Below, one piece after another: positions 1 through 7,968 of a stretch of DNA of 64,000 nt. Both the position numbers and the translations under genes were made by a program. The DNA comes from DATKPA01 sp051955985 (lineage in GTDB: Bacteria > Planctomycetota > Phycisphaerae > WQYP01): the NCBI GenBank assembly GCA_051955985.1, contig JBQCGD010000101.1, positions 93,491-157,490 on the forward strand. The letters run 5' to 3'. Position 1 is the first letter of the stretch, and every line of letters starts with the position of its first letter. The notes under the pieces are model-generated. The model was not told where the DNA came from. It did no database searches and saw only the letters and a program-made list of their open reading frames with translations.

Positions 1-810
1 GACAGGTGGCCATCCACGTTCCCGACCGATTTGCGTAAACTCCCGGGCGTAACCCGGAAAGAAGTCGTTGGAGGCTTGTTCGTCCGATTCGGCGACATAC
101 CCCAAGGCATGGACCCCGACCTTCAGCGAATCTTCGGTATGACCCGCATCTCGACCGGCTTGGCGATAGAGATCGACCAACGGACGGAAATGATGCGGCT
201 CACCCCCAATAATGGCGACCATGAGCGGAAGCCCCAGCCTCCCCGCTCGCTCGAATGATTCCGGCGTTCCACCGACGCCAAGCCAAATCGGCAGCGGATT
301 CTGCACCGGTCGCGGGTAAATGCCTTCACCATTCAAGGCCGGTCGATGGCGCCCTGACCATCGGACGCTTTCGCTCTGACGGATTTTCAGAAGCAAGTCC
401 AGTTTTTCGGCGAACAGCGAGTCGTAGTCCCGCAGGTTCAGTCCGAACAGTGGAAAAGCCTCAGTGAACGACCCACGTCCCACTACCATCTCGGCCCGCC
501 CACGTGAAATCAGGTCGAGTGTCGCATACTGTTGAAAGACGCGAACCGGATCGGCCGCACTTAGTACCGTCACAGCACTCGTTAGGCGAATGCGACGGGT
601 ACGCGCTGCAGCCGCCGCGAGGATGACGGCCGGCGCGGAATCGAGGAACTCTGCCCGGTGGTGCTCGCCCAGGCCAACCACCTCCAACCCTACCCTATCT
701 GCGAGTTCGATTTCGTCGATCAGGTTATTAATGAGATCCGCTGGTGCAACCGATTTCCCGGTGACCGGATCAGGAGCTGTAGATATGAAACTGTCGAATC
801 CGATTTCCAT
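1..810 (-). CDS. LLM-class flavin-dependent oxidoreductase, 3' end cut by window
   Basis: A minus-strand frame of 270 codons is open from an ATG at 810 to the window edge. It begins MEIGFDSFIS and continues with ELADRVGLEVVGLGEHHR, then RTRRIRLTSAVTVLS, LISRGRAEMVVGRG and PLPIWLGVGGTPES. These are the conserved blocks of bacterial luciferase-like monooxygenases, which use reduced FMN and oxygen on small organic substrates in the cytoplasm. Family members run about 330-350 residues, so some 60-80 residues are missing beyond the edge. The substrate cannot be told. It is probably cargo of the mobile element. Confidence 0.9.
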   Translation of the reverse strand, partial: MEIGFDSFISTAPDPVTGKSVAPADLINNLIDEIELADRVGLEVVGLGEHHRAEFLDSAPAVILAAAAARTRRIRLTSAVTVLSAADPVRVFQQYATLDLISRGRAEMVVGRGSFTEAFPLFGLNLRDYDSLFAEKLDLLLKIRQSESVRWSGRHRPALNGEGIYPRPVQNPLPIWLGVGGTPESFERAGRLGLPLMVAIIGGEPHHFRPLVDLYRQAGRDAGHTEDSLKVGVHALGYVAESDEQASNDFFPGYAREFTQIGRERGWPPV

Positions 811-960
811 CCGGGGATTCTAGGCGAGTGTTATGGGGGATGGAAACAATCTTCGACTTTGACGGTACTCTTAAATGGCCCCGAGATCCTTGAAAATCAT
901 AGTAGGCTCTCCTTTGCTTACGCAACCTGCTGCCCCCTTACTGAACCGTCCACTGTGGCG

Positions 961-1545
961 TCACCTTGCAACGCGTGATTGTCGGGTATCCTTCATTGCC
1001 ACTAACTTCTTTTTACGTCGTTCTCGGGCGGCCTCCTTTTCTGCCAACGCGTTCCTAGACTCTGCACACCATCGCTCAACATCGAGCTGGTGCTGCCTTT
1101 CTTCCGCCGGATCTATCCAACTTCCGTCAGCGTATCGCACCGCGCGGTTGATTGGTTGCGAGTTGTCGTTCACCGTGAATCCGAAGATCCGAAGCGTCTT
1201 TTGCATTTCGATGAATGACTCTTCGTATCGTGCACTGCCTCGAACTTCGTAGGTTTCGTGCGAGCACGGATCAGTCAGGACTTCATCGACCATACACTCG
1301 AAGTGTTCTTCGGGCAGGCACCATTCCACGCTGCGAACCCGGAGATTGAGACTATCTCCGATCCCTCTCTTCCTGCGCCGGTGCATGCGAATGAACATAC
1401 CGGGGTACGGGACAAATGGGAGCGTGATGGTAGCCTCGCCGTAAGCTAGTTTGTTAGTCTTGTACTTTGTCCGTTCCTTGATCGGCCCAAGTACATATAC
1501 CGTCAATCTCGCCTTAAATAAGTTGTACGATCGCTTCCGCTTCAT
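961..1545 (-). CDS. Hypothetical protein, charged C-terminus
   Basis: The frame encodes about 194 residues. I place the start at 1545 because a GGAGG sits about eight bases upstream; an ATG at 1593 has no such signal. The sequence begins MKRKRSYNLFKARLTVYV and ends in a basic, probably helical stretch rich in Ala, Glu, Arg and Lys. I do not recognise a family. Base composition is less GC-rich than the chromosomal genes, in keeping with cargo on the element. It faces the same way as the oxidoreductase to its left. Confidence 0.55.
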   Translation of the reverse strand: MKRKRSYNLFKARLTVYVLGPIKERTKYKTNKLAYGEATITLPFVPYPGMFIRMHRRRKRGIGDSLNLRVRSVEWCLPEEHFECMVDEVLTDPCSHETYEVRGSARYEESFIEMQKTLRIFGFTVNDNSQPINRAVRYADGSWIDPAEERQHQLDVERWCAESRNALAEKEAARERRKKKLVAMKDTRQSRVAR

Positions 1546-1822
1546 GTCGCCAAGCCTCCGATCAAAGCAAATTCTCGAGTCTCCATTTTCCACGCCGCAT
1601 GGCTTAGGGTTTCATTATTAGGCTGAAATTACCGCGTTGATATTGCTGCCATAGTGGTTAGACGCCGCCTACCAACGAGGTTAAGCTTCCTTCGCTTACC
1701 TGTCACTGATTTTTCCCCGGACTTCTTTGCCAAAGATCTATTGGATGGTCGTTCTGAGCCTGTGCGCAAGCACGATGTTCTTTCGTCTTGGCGCGCGGCG
1801 GCCTTTCTGACACGCTGGAATC

Positions 1823-3235
1823 GTGAGTCCCCCACCCCAGTTCCCACCGTCTGAGCGAGATGCAAACAAGGACTGGCTGCCTACTCCCATCGACTGGAGT
1901 GTGGAGTTTCCTCGCTCCCCTAGGCACCTCTCAAACCAGCTCCGCGGCAAGCGTTTCAATGCCGATAAGCCGCAGCTTCAGCTTTTTGACCACACCTACC
2001 ACAACCTTCCAGCCGAAGTCCGCCAGGACGTTGATAAACATAATATTTCCGTCATCGGCTTTGATCTTTCCATCGCCCAACAGCGGGCCTACGACGCTGC
2101 GCTGTATCTGATTACGGCAACAGGCGCCAAGTCGCAGCGCATCGTGATCACTCCGGCCGAATGGCTCCGGGCCTATGGCGTAGAAGTCCGGCCACGCAAT
2201 ACCCGCGACCGGCCGGAAATGAGCTCTCATGAACGGGATGAGGCGTTTACAGCTCTCGCATCCCTTGGGCTGATGCCCTGGCTTATCAACTATGACGCGC
2301 TCGTGAACGGACGCTGGAAGACCCGGCGCGAGGTCGCCACCCTCTGGCAGGTGGGAACCGAGCACGACAAGGAAAGGCAGGAAGAAGAACGCGCTTCCGC
2401 CAGGCCGCTGACCGCGCAGGACGTGCTCTCCGTGGTTCAGAGCCTCAAGCACGCCGAACGGATCTCCATCAAATTCCACGATATCTGGTTCGACCAGCAC
2501 GACAGCTTCTACTTCTACAAGCCCGCGCAGCTCTACCAGCGGCTGGGATTGGTTATGTCCGGCAATATCCGCCGGCGGAACAAGCACACCCATGCCTTTC
2601 TGGACTGGATCTTCGCCGAAGTAGGCAGCATCCGGGCGGAGGAACGCCATGCCAAAGCGACGATGGCCGAAGGAACCTACAAGCCGCGGGAAAGCTGGAC
2701 CTTCAGCGAGCACATGGCCGATCTTGCCATCCAGCTACGGATGACCGCACAGATTTCCAAACGGAACTGGAGCCGCATCCGCGCGGCCCTCACTGACAAC
2801 GCCGCGCTCGCCCAGCAGGCCCAGATCATCGAGGGATTCCAGTGGGATGGGGACAAGCTCTCTATTACCTTCAACCAGAAGACCTTTGCCGACCTCGACC
2901 AGTACCACCAGGCCATCGAAGCGCAGCGCGCAGAGAAGGAACGCCGCCGCCGACTCCGGCAAAGCAAACCCGAGCACAAGGGGGTCGCATGGCCCTTCCT
3001 GCGAGCCATTTCGGACTACAGCTACAAGCAGCTTCAGGATATGAAGCGCGGGCAGCTCGCGGAACTCGCCAAGATCCGGGAGAAGCTCCGCAACGAGGGG
3101 CAGCCCCACCCCGATAACCCGTATTTGAAAGTGCCAAGACAGCCTACCGCGAGGGAGGCCCGCGACATCGCGCACTACGACGCTGTCGTCGCCATGATCG
3201 ATGATGCGCTCGTGCCTAAGCCGCCGGCGGAGTAG
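1823..3235 (+). CDS. Putative plasmid-type replication initiator
   Basis: The 470-residue product starts with GTG, the first possible start in the open frame. The middle (about residues 70-180) contains alternating helix and strand text such as GFDLSIAQQRAYDAALYLI and ITPAEWLRAYGVEV, which looks like the winged-helix type seen in iteron-binding initiators; this is a resemblance, not a proven match. The strongest argument is context: the gene is followed at once by five 21-bp iterons and an AT-rich tract, and a parA-type partition locus lies 1.8 kb downstream. The C-terminus is basic and rich in Glu and Arg. An alternative is another DNA-binding plasmid protein. Confidence 0.5.
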   Translation: MSPPPQFPPSERDANKDWLPTPIDWSVEFPRSPRHLSNQLRGKRFNADKPQLQLFDHTYHNLPAEVRQDVDKHNISVIGFDLSIAQQRAYDAALYLITATGAKSQRIVITPAEWLRAYGVEVRPRNTRDRPEMSSHERDEAFTALASLGLMPWLINYDALVNGRWKTRREVATLWQVGTEHDKERQEEERASARPLTAQDVLSVVQSLKHAERISIKFHDIWFDQHDSFYFYKPAQLYQRLGLVMSGNIRRRNKHTHAFLDWIFAEVGSIRAEERHAKATMAEGTYKPRESWTFSEHMADLAIQLRMTAQISKRNWSRIRAALTDNAALAQQAQIIEGFQWDGDKLSITFNQKTFADLDQYHQAIEAQRAEKERRRRLRQSKPEHKGVAWPFLRAISDYSYKQLQDMKRGQLAELAKIREKLRNEGQPHPDNPYLKVPRQPTAREARDIAHYDAVVAMIDDALVPKPPAE

Positions 3236-3272
3236 TCCCCTACCCGGTCCGTGCCACGTGAGATGCGGCGAA

Positions 3273-3377
3273 GCCGCAGGTCCGGTGGCAGATGCCGCAG
3301 CTGCCGGGGCGTTCGCCGCAGGAGGCGGGGCATTTGCCGCACGTCGCGTGGCAAACGCCGCAGGTGCCGTGGCGGGA
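3273..3377 (+). repeat. Five 21-bp iterons (candidate replication origin)
   Basis: GCCGCA recurs at 3273, 3294, 3315, 3336 and 3357, exactly 21 bp apart. The units share a degenerate consensus close to GCCGCAGGTGCCGTGGCA. The array starts 38 bp after the stop of the putative initiator gene and is followed by an AT-rich tract. Two helical turns per unit is normal for iteron origins. Translating the array gives only low-complexity peptides, so coding is less likely. Confidence 0.7.
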
Positions 3378-3407
3378 GGATTACGGAAATCACTGAGGGA
3401 AAGCGGT

Positions 3408-3472
3408 AAGCGGAAGCAGTCCTGTGAAAATAAGAGAAGAGAGAGAATTAGAAACAATAAGTAAGGACCAGA
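3408..3472. other. AT-rich tract next to iterons (candidate DNA-unwinding element)
   Basis: Directly after the iterons the sequence changes from GC-rich repeats to a purine- and A-rich stretch with GAAAATAAGAGAAGAGAG and GAATTAGAAACAATAAG. Iteron origins usually place an AT-rich opening region beside the iterons. The remaining gap to 3672 shows nothing else I can name. Confidence 0.45.
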
Positions 3473-3672
3473 GAGAACCCTGAGGGGCTCATTGCCGCCC
3501 CACTTCCGCCACAAGGGCGGAATTCACCCGCTAGGATTTATCGCTTTGCACCAGGCAGGCAGCGGAAAACTTTGCGGTCAATCGGGCCGGAGCTTTGGAA
3601 GGGCATCGCTGGGCGAAACGACCTTGGCGCAGGGAGAAAAGTCCGGCGGGTGAGGCTATTACGATTTTTGAA

Positions 3673-4236
3673 TCAGTCGCGAGAGTCGATTCGGTTCATC
3701 AGGCCGGCCACGTCCCCTACTGACGAGTGCTCGGCAATCTTGCCATCCTCGAATCGATCTATACGAATAGAGGCGAGAAAGAGCCTCTTGTGTGTGGGGG
3801 ACCTCCCGAATAACTCGCCGGTGTGCAAACCGCTGTATACCATCTGGGTTACGACCCGATCCCCTTCGGCGACCTGTTGCACATACTCAATTCTCGAATT
3901 CGTGAAAGCTGGCAAAAAACCTGTGAAGAACCCTTCGTGGTAAGCGCGAAGCGCCTCCAGTCCGACTTGGGCGGAGGCCGGAGCCGCATGATTGACGCAG
4001 TTAGACGTCCAAAACGCCGGCAACTGGGAAAGATCCCGGCCTTCCCAGACTACTCGAACAAACTCCCGCAATTTCGCCTTGTTTTGTTCGCACGAATTCA
4101 TGGGCAGTCCCTCCGTCGAACGGGGTGCACGATCACTCGCGCAGCCGGCCAAACCCGCTACACCAGTAACAATCGTTGAGGAGAGAAACTGGCGCCGCGT
4201 GGGTTCATCGCTCTCGTGATCGTGGTCTTCATCCAT
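3673..4236 (-). CDS. SnoaL-like (ester cyclase type) predicted lipoprotein
   Basis: The 187-residue product has a twin-arginine motif (RRQFLSS) followed by a hydrophobic segment and a lipobox-like LAGC, so export through Tat and lipidation are likely. The mature part contains NKAKLREFVRVVWEGRD, a proline-rich loop, LEALRAYHEGFFTGFLPAF and MVYSGLHTGELFG. These match the SnoaL-like/ester cyclase group with its NTF2-type cone fold. Such proteins bind small hydrophobic molecules; the substrate here is unknown. I prefer the ATG at 4236 over 4263 because it sits closer to the Tat motif. It is divergent from the partition region. Confidence 0.75.
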   Translation of the reverse strand: MDEDHDHESDEPTRRQFLSSTIVTGVAGLAGCASDRAPRSTEGLPMNSCEQNKAKLREFVRVVWEGRDLSQLPAFWTSNCVNHAAPASAQVGLEALRAYHEGFFTGFLPAFTNSRIEYVQQVAEGDRVVTQMVYSGLHTGELFGRSPTHKRLFLASIRIDRFEDGKIAEHSSVGDVAGLMNRIDSRD

Positions 4237-4510
4237 TGCTCGGAATTCTAGCGTTCTACTCACATTTAGCGAGTGCCACCGGGTTACTCGGCCTGCTAAG
4301 CCTCGACTGGCCGCTCAACAGGCATGTTAAATCGAAAGTCAGAGTTTCGTTTTGAGACAGGAGTAATTCTTGGCGTTGTCTCTCCCCTCCCCTGCAGAAT
4401 CATCTTGCCGCCCCGCGCCGGCACTCATAGTCTCGCAGTGCACACCGGAAGATAGGGCTCTGCAGGGATGCAACCCGAGCGCCGCGTGTGCCCAGCAAGG
4501 CAGAACCTTG

Positions 4511-4544
4511 AGCCCGTGGTTCGAAAGAACTGCGGGCTTTTTTG
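4511..4544 (+). terminator. Orphan Rho-independent terminator with GAAA tetraloop
   Basis: The arms AGCCCGTGGTTC and GAACTGCGGGCT pair over 12 bp with two G-U pairs around a GAAA loop, and the stem runs into TTTTTT. It points along the plus strand, where no recognised gene ends. This suggests an unannotated short transcript starting somewhere after 4240. Confidence 0.75.
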
Positions 4545-4570
4545 TCCACCCCCGTGCGGGTCAACGTCCG

Positions 4571-5040
4571 ATGATCAGAACATCGGAAACACTGAACAAA
4601 TGAACATCGGATCGACTCTCCTACACGGTACTCTGCCACACGACCTGCGGCGCGTGTTCAAAAGATATGAACATCCGACGTGCAGACGTTCAGAGGATCG
4701 GATGAAGAGCCCGTTGTAACAGCAACCGTCGGCGGCGCTCCTTCCCTCTCCCTGCTGCCACGCCACCTGCGGCGTATGTTCTGAACATCTGAACATCGGA
4801 GGATGTCCGTCATTCGGCCTGTCCAGCGGGAAACGGGGCCGCCCTCGAACGTGGGTGCCCCGCTTCCGACTCGCGTGCTCTGCCACACGACCTGCGGCGC
4901 ATGATCTGAACAAATGATGTTCCGAACATAACACCTTCGGATGATATGTGTTTCGGAAGCTCGGATGTTCCGAAGATCGGCCAATGAAAGGTGTTGACGC
5001 TGTTCAGAACATCTGATTTACCTATGATCAGAACATCTGA
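4571..5040. repeat. Centromere-like repeat region upstream of parA
   Basis: GAACATC followed by G, T or C and then GA recurs at 4578, 4602, 4669, 4783, 4791, 5007 and 5031. Palindromic GTTCNGAAC forms occur at about 4779, 4919 and 5003. A second repeat, CTGCCACACGACCTGCGG and variants, appears at about 4634, 4756 and 4881, some 122-125 bp apart, each followed by GAACATC-type sites. Type Ib partition systems place their centromere and operator upstream of parA, which fits. The last two sites lie within 40 bp of the parA start and could serve as the operator. Confidence 0.7.
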
Positions 5041-5044
5041 ATTT

Positions 5045-5629
5045 ATGCCGACGCAAATTGCCTTTGTTAACGGGAAAGGTGGGGTAGGGAAGACCACCGC
5101 CACCACCCTCATCGCCGCCGCCTTTCGATCAGCCAACATCGCCGTCTCTATCGACGACCGCGATCCGCAGCTGAGCGCTTCGACCGCTGCCGGCATCTTC
5201 GATATCCCCCTGGGCGACTCCTCCGACACCGTCCTCATCGACACCGCGCCAGCGATCCAGATGCCCTCAACCCTCGACGCCATCCAGACCGCCGACCTCG
5301 TCATCCTTGTCACAAGTCCGAGCCCTCTCGACCTGGCGACCACCGCCGCGACCGCCAAATGGATTCAGGCGCAGCGCACCGGCGAAACCCGTCTCCTCTT
5401 TAATCTGGTCCAGACCAACAACCGCTTCTTCGATGAAATGGCCGACATCGCCCGGGAAATCCCATTCCCCGCGCTCAAGAACCATCTCGTCCGCCGCACC
5501 GCCTACCAGGTGGCCCAGATCGCCGGCTGGAAATCGATCCCCGCCATCTACCGCGAGGAAATCATCAAAGTGACCATGGAAATCGCCCAGGCCATTCCGA
5601 AACCCCAGAACCAAGCCAGCACCCACTGA
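5045..5629 (+). CDS. parA: ParA-family partition ATPase (small, type Ib-like)
   Basis: The 194-residue product begins MPTQIAFVN and carries the deviant Walker A KGGVGKTT at residues 11-18. DDRDPQ and VLIDTAPAIQ follow at the Walker A' and B positions. It lacks the N-terminal helix-turn-helix of type Ia ParA and is short, as in type Ib systems. The ATG at 5045 places the P-loop at the usual distance; upstream in-frame starts at 4991 and 5024 would run through the repeat sites. It should segregate the element by nucleoid-bound ATP cycling with the gene that follows 3 bp downstream. Confidence 0.9.
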   Translation: MPTQIAFVNGKGGVGKTTATTLIAAAFRSANIAVSIDDRDPQLSASTAAGIFDIPLGDSSDTVLIDTAPAIQMPSTLDAIQTADLVILVTSPSPLDLATTAATAKWIQAQRTGETRLLFNLVQTNNRFFDEMADIAREIPFPALKNHLVRRTAYQVAQIAGWKSIPAIYREEIIKVTMEIAQAIPKPQNQASTH

Positions 5630-5632
5630 TTT

Positions 5633-6049
5633 ATGAGTAACTCTTCCAAGATGACCAGTACTGCCAGCCAGTTGCGCAGTCTCATGAGTCAGCACACCAC
5701 CCGCACCTTCAGCAGACCCGCCGAACCGGCGCCGCAGCCGATGGAAGTGCCCCCGCCGGCGGCTGCACCGAGAATGACCCCAAGATCGGTGGAGGAACCC
5801 CCGGTGCGGAAGGCGAGGGCGTTCGGCCCACGCTACACCGTCGTGCTCTCACCGAGTGAGGGCGACAAGCTCAACGCTCTGGCTCTCGAACTGCACCAGC
5901 GCCTCGGCAAGCGGGTCACTATGATCGAGCTTTTTCGAATTGCCCTGGCACGCGTGAATGCCAATGCGCCGATCACCGCCGAAGAACTCGCCGCGATCCG
6001 GGCGCTGGACCGCCGGCGCCGTGCACCGGGCAGGGCAGGGGGCTTTTAG
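5633..6049 (+). CDS. Putative ParB-like centromere-binding protein (ribbon-helix-helix type)
   Basis: The 138-residue product has a disordered, proline-rich N-terminal half (residues 1-62). A compact C-terminal domain, RYTVVLSPSEGDKLNALA followed by RVTMIELFRIALARV, reads as a short strand and two helices like a ribbon-helix-helix DNA-binding fold. It starts 3 bp after parA, so the two genes are surely co-transcribed. Small partners of this kind bind the upstream repeats, stimulate ParA and repress the operon. The function is inferred from position plus fold. Confidence 0.7.
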   Translation: MSNSSKMTSTASQLRSLMSQHTTRTFSRPAEPAPQPMEVPPPAAAPRMTPRSVEEPPVRKARAFGPRYTVVLSPSEGDKLNALALELHQRLGKRVTMIELFRIALARVNANAPITAEELAAIRALDRRRRAPGRAGGF

Positions 6050-6083
6050 GCTTCCACAGTCGAATTGTTTGTTGTGGACGTTG

Positions 6084-6109
6084 TAGCCCACTTGTTCTTA
6101 AGTGGGCTA
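6084..6109. promoter_or_regulatory. Perfect 10-bp inverted repeat at an antitoxin start
   Basis: TAGCCCACTT, a 6-base spacer and AAGTGGGCTA form a perfect palindrome ending four bases before the ATG at 6114. There is no T-run, and no clear Shine-Dalgarno sequence fits between stem and start. It is a good candidate operator for the RelB-like protein, or a hairpin that controls its translation. Confidence 0.5.
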
Positions 6110-6113
6110 ATTT

Positions 6114-6485
6114 ATGCCAAAAACTTCTTACACCCGAAGCTCCGTTATCCGCGCCCGCGTTGAAGCCGTTCGGAAAGCCCGCGTCGAGGGCATCTTCCGC
6201 CAATTGGGGATCACGCCCACCGAGGCCCTCAACCTTTTTTATGCCCAGGTGGAACAGCACTGCGGCCTTCCTTTCCCGGTTGCCATTCATTACACCGCGC
6301 CACGTCCCTCCGCTGCCATGCGTGAGTTCCATGCAAAGGGGGCCGCTGCCAGCCAGCCATTTGCCGCTGGCACCCTCGGAACGGAGAAGCAGCGCAGCCA
6401 ACCAATAGGGAATATTTTAATGGGTAATTCATGCCTAATAATTGTTACCCAAATACTGGCAATGGGAACTGATTCGAGCCGTTAG
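6114..6485 (+). CDS. RelB/DinJ-family antitoxin, no toxin partner seen
   Basis: The first 60 residues read TRSSVIRARVEAVRKARV, then IFRQLGITPTEALNLFYAQV and GLPFPV. This is the DinJ/RelB ribbon-helix-helix domain with its typical GLPF end. The product is 123 residues; the part after about residue 65 has no match I know, and its last third may be read-through of degraded sequence. No RelE/YafQ-like toxin follows, as the next gene is on the other strand. It could be an orphan antitoxin, an anti-addiction factor or a plain regulator. Confidence 0.7.
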   Translation: MPKTSYTRSSVIRARVEAVRKARVEGIFRQLGITPTEALNLFYAQVEQHCGLPFPVAIHYTAPRPSAAMREFHAKGAAASQPFAAGTLGTEKQRSQPIGNILMGNSCLIIVTQILAMGTDSSR

Positions 6486-6767
6486 CTTCAGCAGGGTGAG
6501 GGGAATCCTTTCGTCCTTCTCCCGCAGCCCCGGTATCGCAGCCCCTGCATGCCGGGGCTGCACTTTCGAGATTAAGAATGTGAAATGTGATTCCAGTGTC
6601 TTCAAACTGAGCGTGCCGTCTAGCGATTGTTTTGCATTTACGGCCATGAAGCCGTCTCCACAGATTCGTTCCCAGTGCCGCATATCCTCGCGAGGTTCCT
6701 TCCGCAGCAAGCTGAATTTTTCAAATGCGATTGACTTCCTCCGAGGTGTAAATACAAGCTGGAGCAA
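6435..6767 (-). pseudogene. Truncated HYExAFE-like paralogue
   Basis: The segment FSLLRKEPREDMRHWERI followed by CGDGFMAV parallels TSQLRKESREDLRQWEQI followed by FGDGFVAV in the gene at 7329-7841. The two genes also match clearly at the DNA level in this part. The front part of the family (the stretch with the aspartate-containing strand) is missing here and is replaced by a short unrelated start. I read it as a duplicated and decayed copy overlapping the start of the membrane gene. Confidence 0.5.
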
Positions 6768-7180
6768 TGGTGCTTTATCTCGTGTGGTTCGGGCTACTCT
6801 TCACGCTGGTAGGTGCTTTTGGGTGTGCCATCCCGGGAAGCCAGCCATTGGGCGTGGAAACGCTGGCCGTGGGACTGTTTACCAGCCTGGTCGCGCTCGT
6901 TGGGAGAAGCATTATTTCACTACGGATCGCCGGGATGCGCGCCACGGTTGTAGCGCCCATGCTTCTGATCGTTGTTGTGATCATCAAGTTCGTGCCGTGG
7001 ACACCAGGAGCCGCTCCCACGTCGGAGGCGCTCCTCACCTGCGGGTTGCTCCTCGTCATTCCGCTGGCGCTTCTGTGTCTCTTGGCGAGATCCGAGTATC
7101 ACTACCGAAGATTGCGGGAACGGCAGGTGCTGCTGACCTTTGATTTGACGGGGTCAGTAAACAAATCTGATTGCTCATAA
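6767..7180 (+). CDS. Small hydrophobic membrane protein, unknown
   Basis: The 137-residue product has four hydrophobic stretches at about residues 3-22, 32-50, 58-76 and 86-106, so it is probably a four-helix inner-membrane protein with a short charged tail. No family is recognised. The start is uncertain because the only purine-rich site lies very close to the ATG. Its 5' end overlaps the decayed gene on the other strand. It could be a late or accidental frame, but the regular hydrophobic pattern argues for a real gene. Confidence 0.45.
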   Translation: MVLYLVWFGLLFTLVGAFGCAIPGSQPLGVETLAVGLFTSLVALVGRSIISLRIAGMRATVVAPMLLIVVVIIKFVPWTPGAAPTSEALLTCGLLLVIPLALLCLLARSEYHYRRLRERQVLLTFDLTGSVNKSDCS

Positions 7181-7186
7181 GAGTGT

Positions 7187-7320
7187 GCGGTGTGGGCGCA
7201 ATTAAGCACTTGACTCGCGGCTGAAGCATCTGACTTGTATGACTGGGTGTCCGTAAGAGCCCTGGTTTGAGGGCTCGGCTGCTGCAAGGCATCATTGTCA
7301 CCGCATTAAGCCCACACCGC
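7187..7320. repeat. 134-bp segment with 11-bp terminal inverted repeats
   Basis: GCGGTGTGGGC at 7187-7197 is matched by its exact complement GCCCACACCGC at 7310-7320. An inner hairpin, GAGCCCT and AGGGCTC, lies at about 7258-7277. No gene is seen inside. It could be a small miniature element, a structured RNA or the shared terminator of the two flanking converging genes. Confidence 0.4.
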
Positions 7321-7328
7321 GTCGTGCT

Positions 7329-7841
7329 TCAAGGCGATGGCAAAACATCGCCGTCCAAAGTCTTGAAATTAAACGTGCCGTCTTTCATCTCCCTAACCAG
7401 TACCGCCACAAAGCCATCGCCGAAGATCTGTTCCCATTGCCTCAGATCTTCGCGCGATTCCTTCCGCAGCTGGGATGTATACAACAGCCAATTCCTTCGA
7501 TCGCTGAAGTACACGACAAAATGGAAGCTGCGTAGTCGGGCGCCGGCGAACAGGACTTTCTTCGCTTCGTCAACATTGATGTACGGCACGCCCCGTTCCC
7601 GCAGATATCGTTCCATATTCTCCCGCAATGAGCGGCGTACCTTCGGCGGAAGTCGCACTGTTCCGGTAGGTTCTGTCTGATTTACCCCGGAATCTTCGAT
7701 CGGCAGCATCTCTGCCGGCTCTGTTTGGGGGAGGTCACTTGATCGAGTCCGAGTATGATTCGATTCTTCCGCTGTCCAGGTTAGCGGGAGCTGGCCAAGG
7801 GCGATCTTCGGCGGAGATTTACGTGACACGAACGAATGCAA
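7329..7841 (-). CDS. HYExAFE-family-like protein with degenerate nuclease core
   Basis: The 170-residue product has a disordered N-terminal half. The C-terminal half contains NMERYLRERGVPYINVDEAK, then ARLRSFHFVVYF and REDLRQWEQIFGDGF. This order matches the planctomycete HYExAFE family, whose fold resembles PD-(D/E)XK nucleases. In the family a D-V-K-G stretch follows the VVY strand; here it reads NWLLYTSQLR, so the catalytic lysine seems lost. The function is unknown. A partial copy lies at 6435-6767. Confidence 0.55.
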   Translation of the reverse strand: MHSFVSRKSPPKIALGQLPLTWTAEESNHTRTRSSDLPQTEPAEMLPIEDSGVNQTEPTGTVRLPPKVRRSLRENMERYLRERGVPYINVDEAKKVLFAGARLRSFHFVVYFSDRRNWLLYTSQLRKESREDLRQWEQIFGDGFVAVLVREMKDGTFNFKTLDGDVLPSP

Positions 7842-7968
7842 TCAAGTTTGTGCAGCAGCAAGATGACGATTTCAATATGACTGAAAAGGGTAGTGTGCGC
7901 AAGACCAGACCTTTCTTAATTATGTGAATTCCGGATAATGGCTGGCAATTCTGAATCAGGAGTAATTT

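Noticed and set aside
3201..3464. Protein gene with Ala/Gly-rich repeats downstream of the putative initiator
   Set aside because: The repeat is an exact 21-bp DNA repeat that gives low-complexity peptides in every frame; iterons explain it better.
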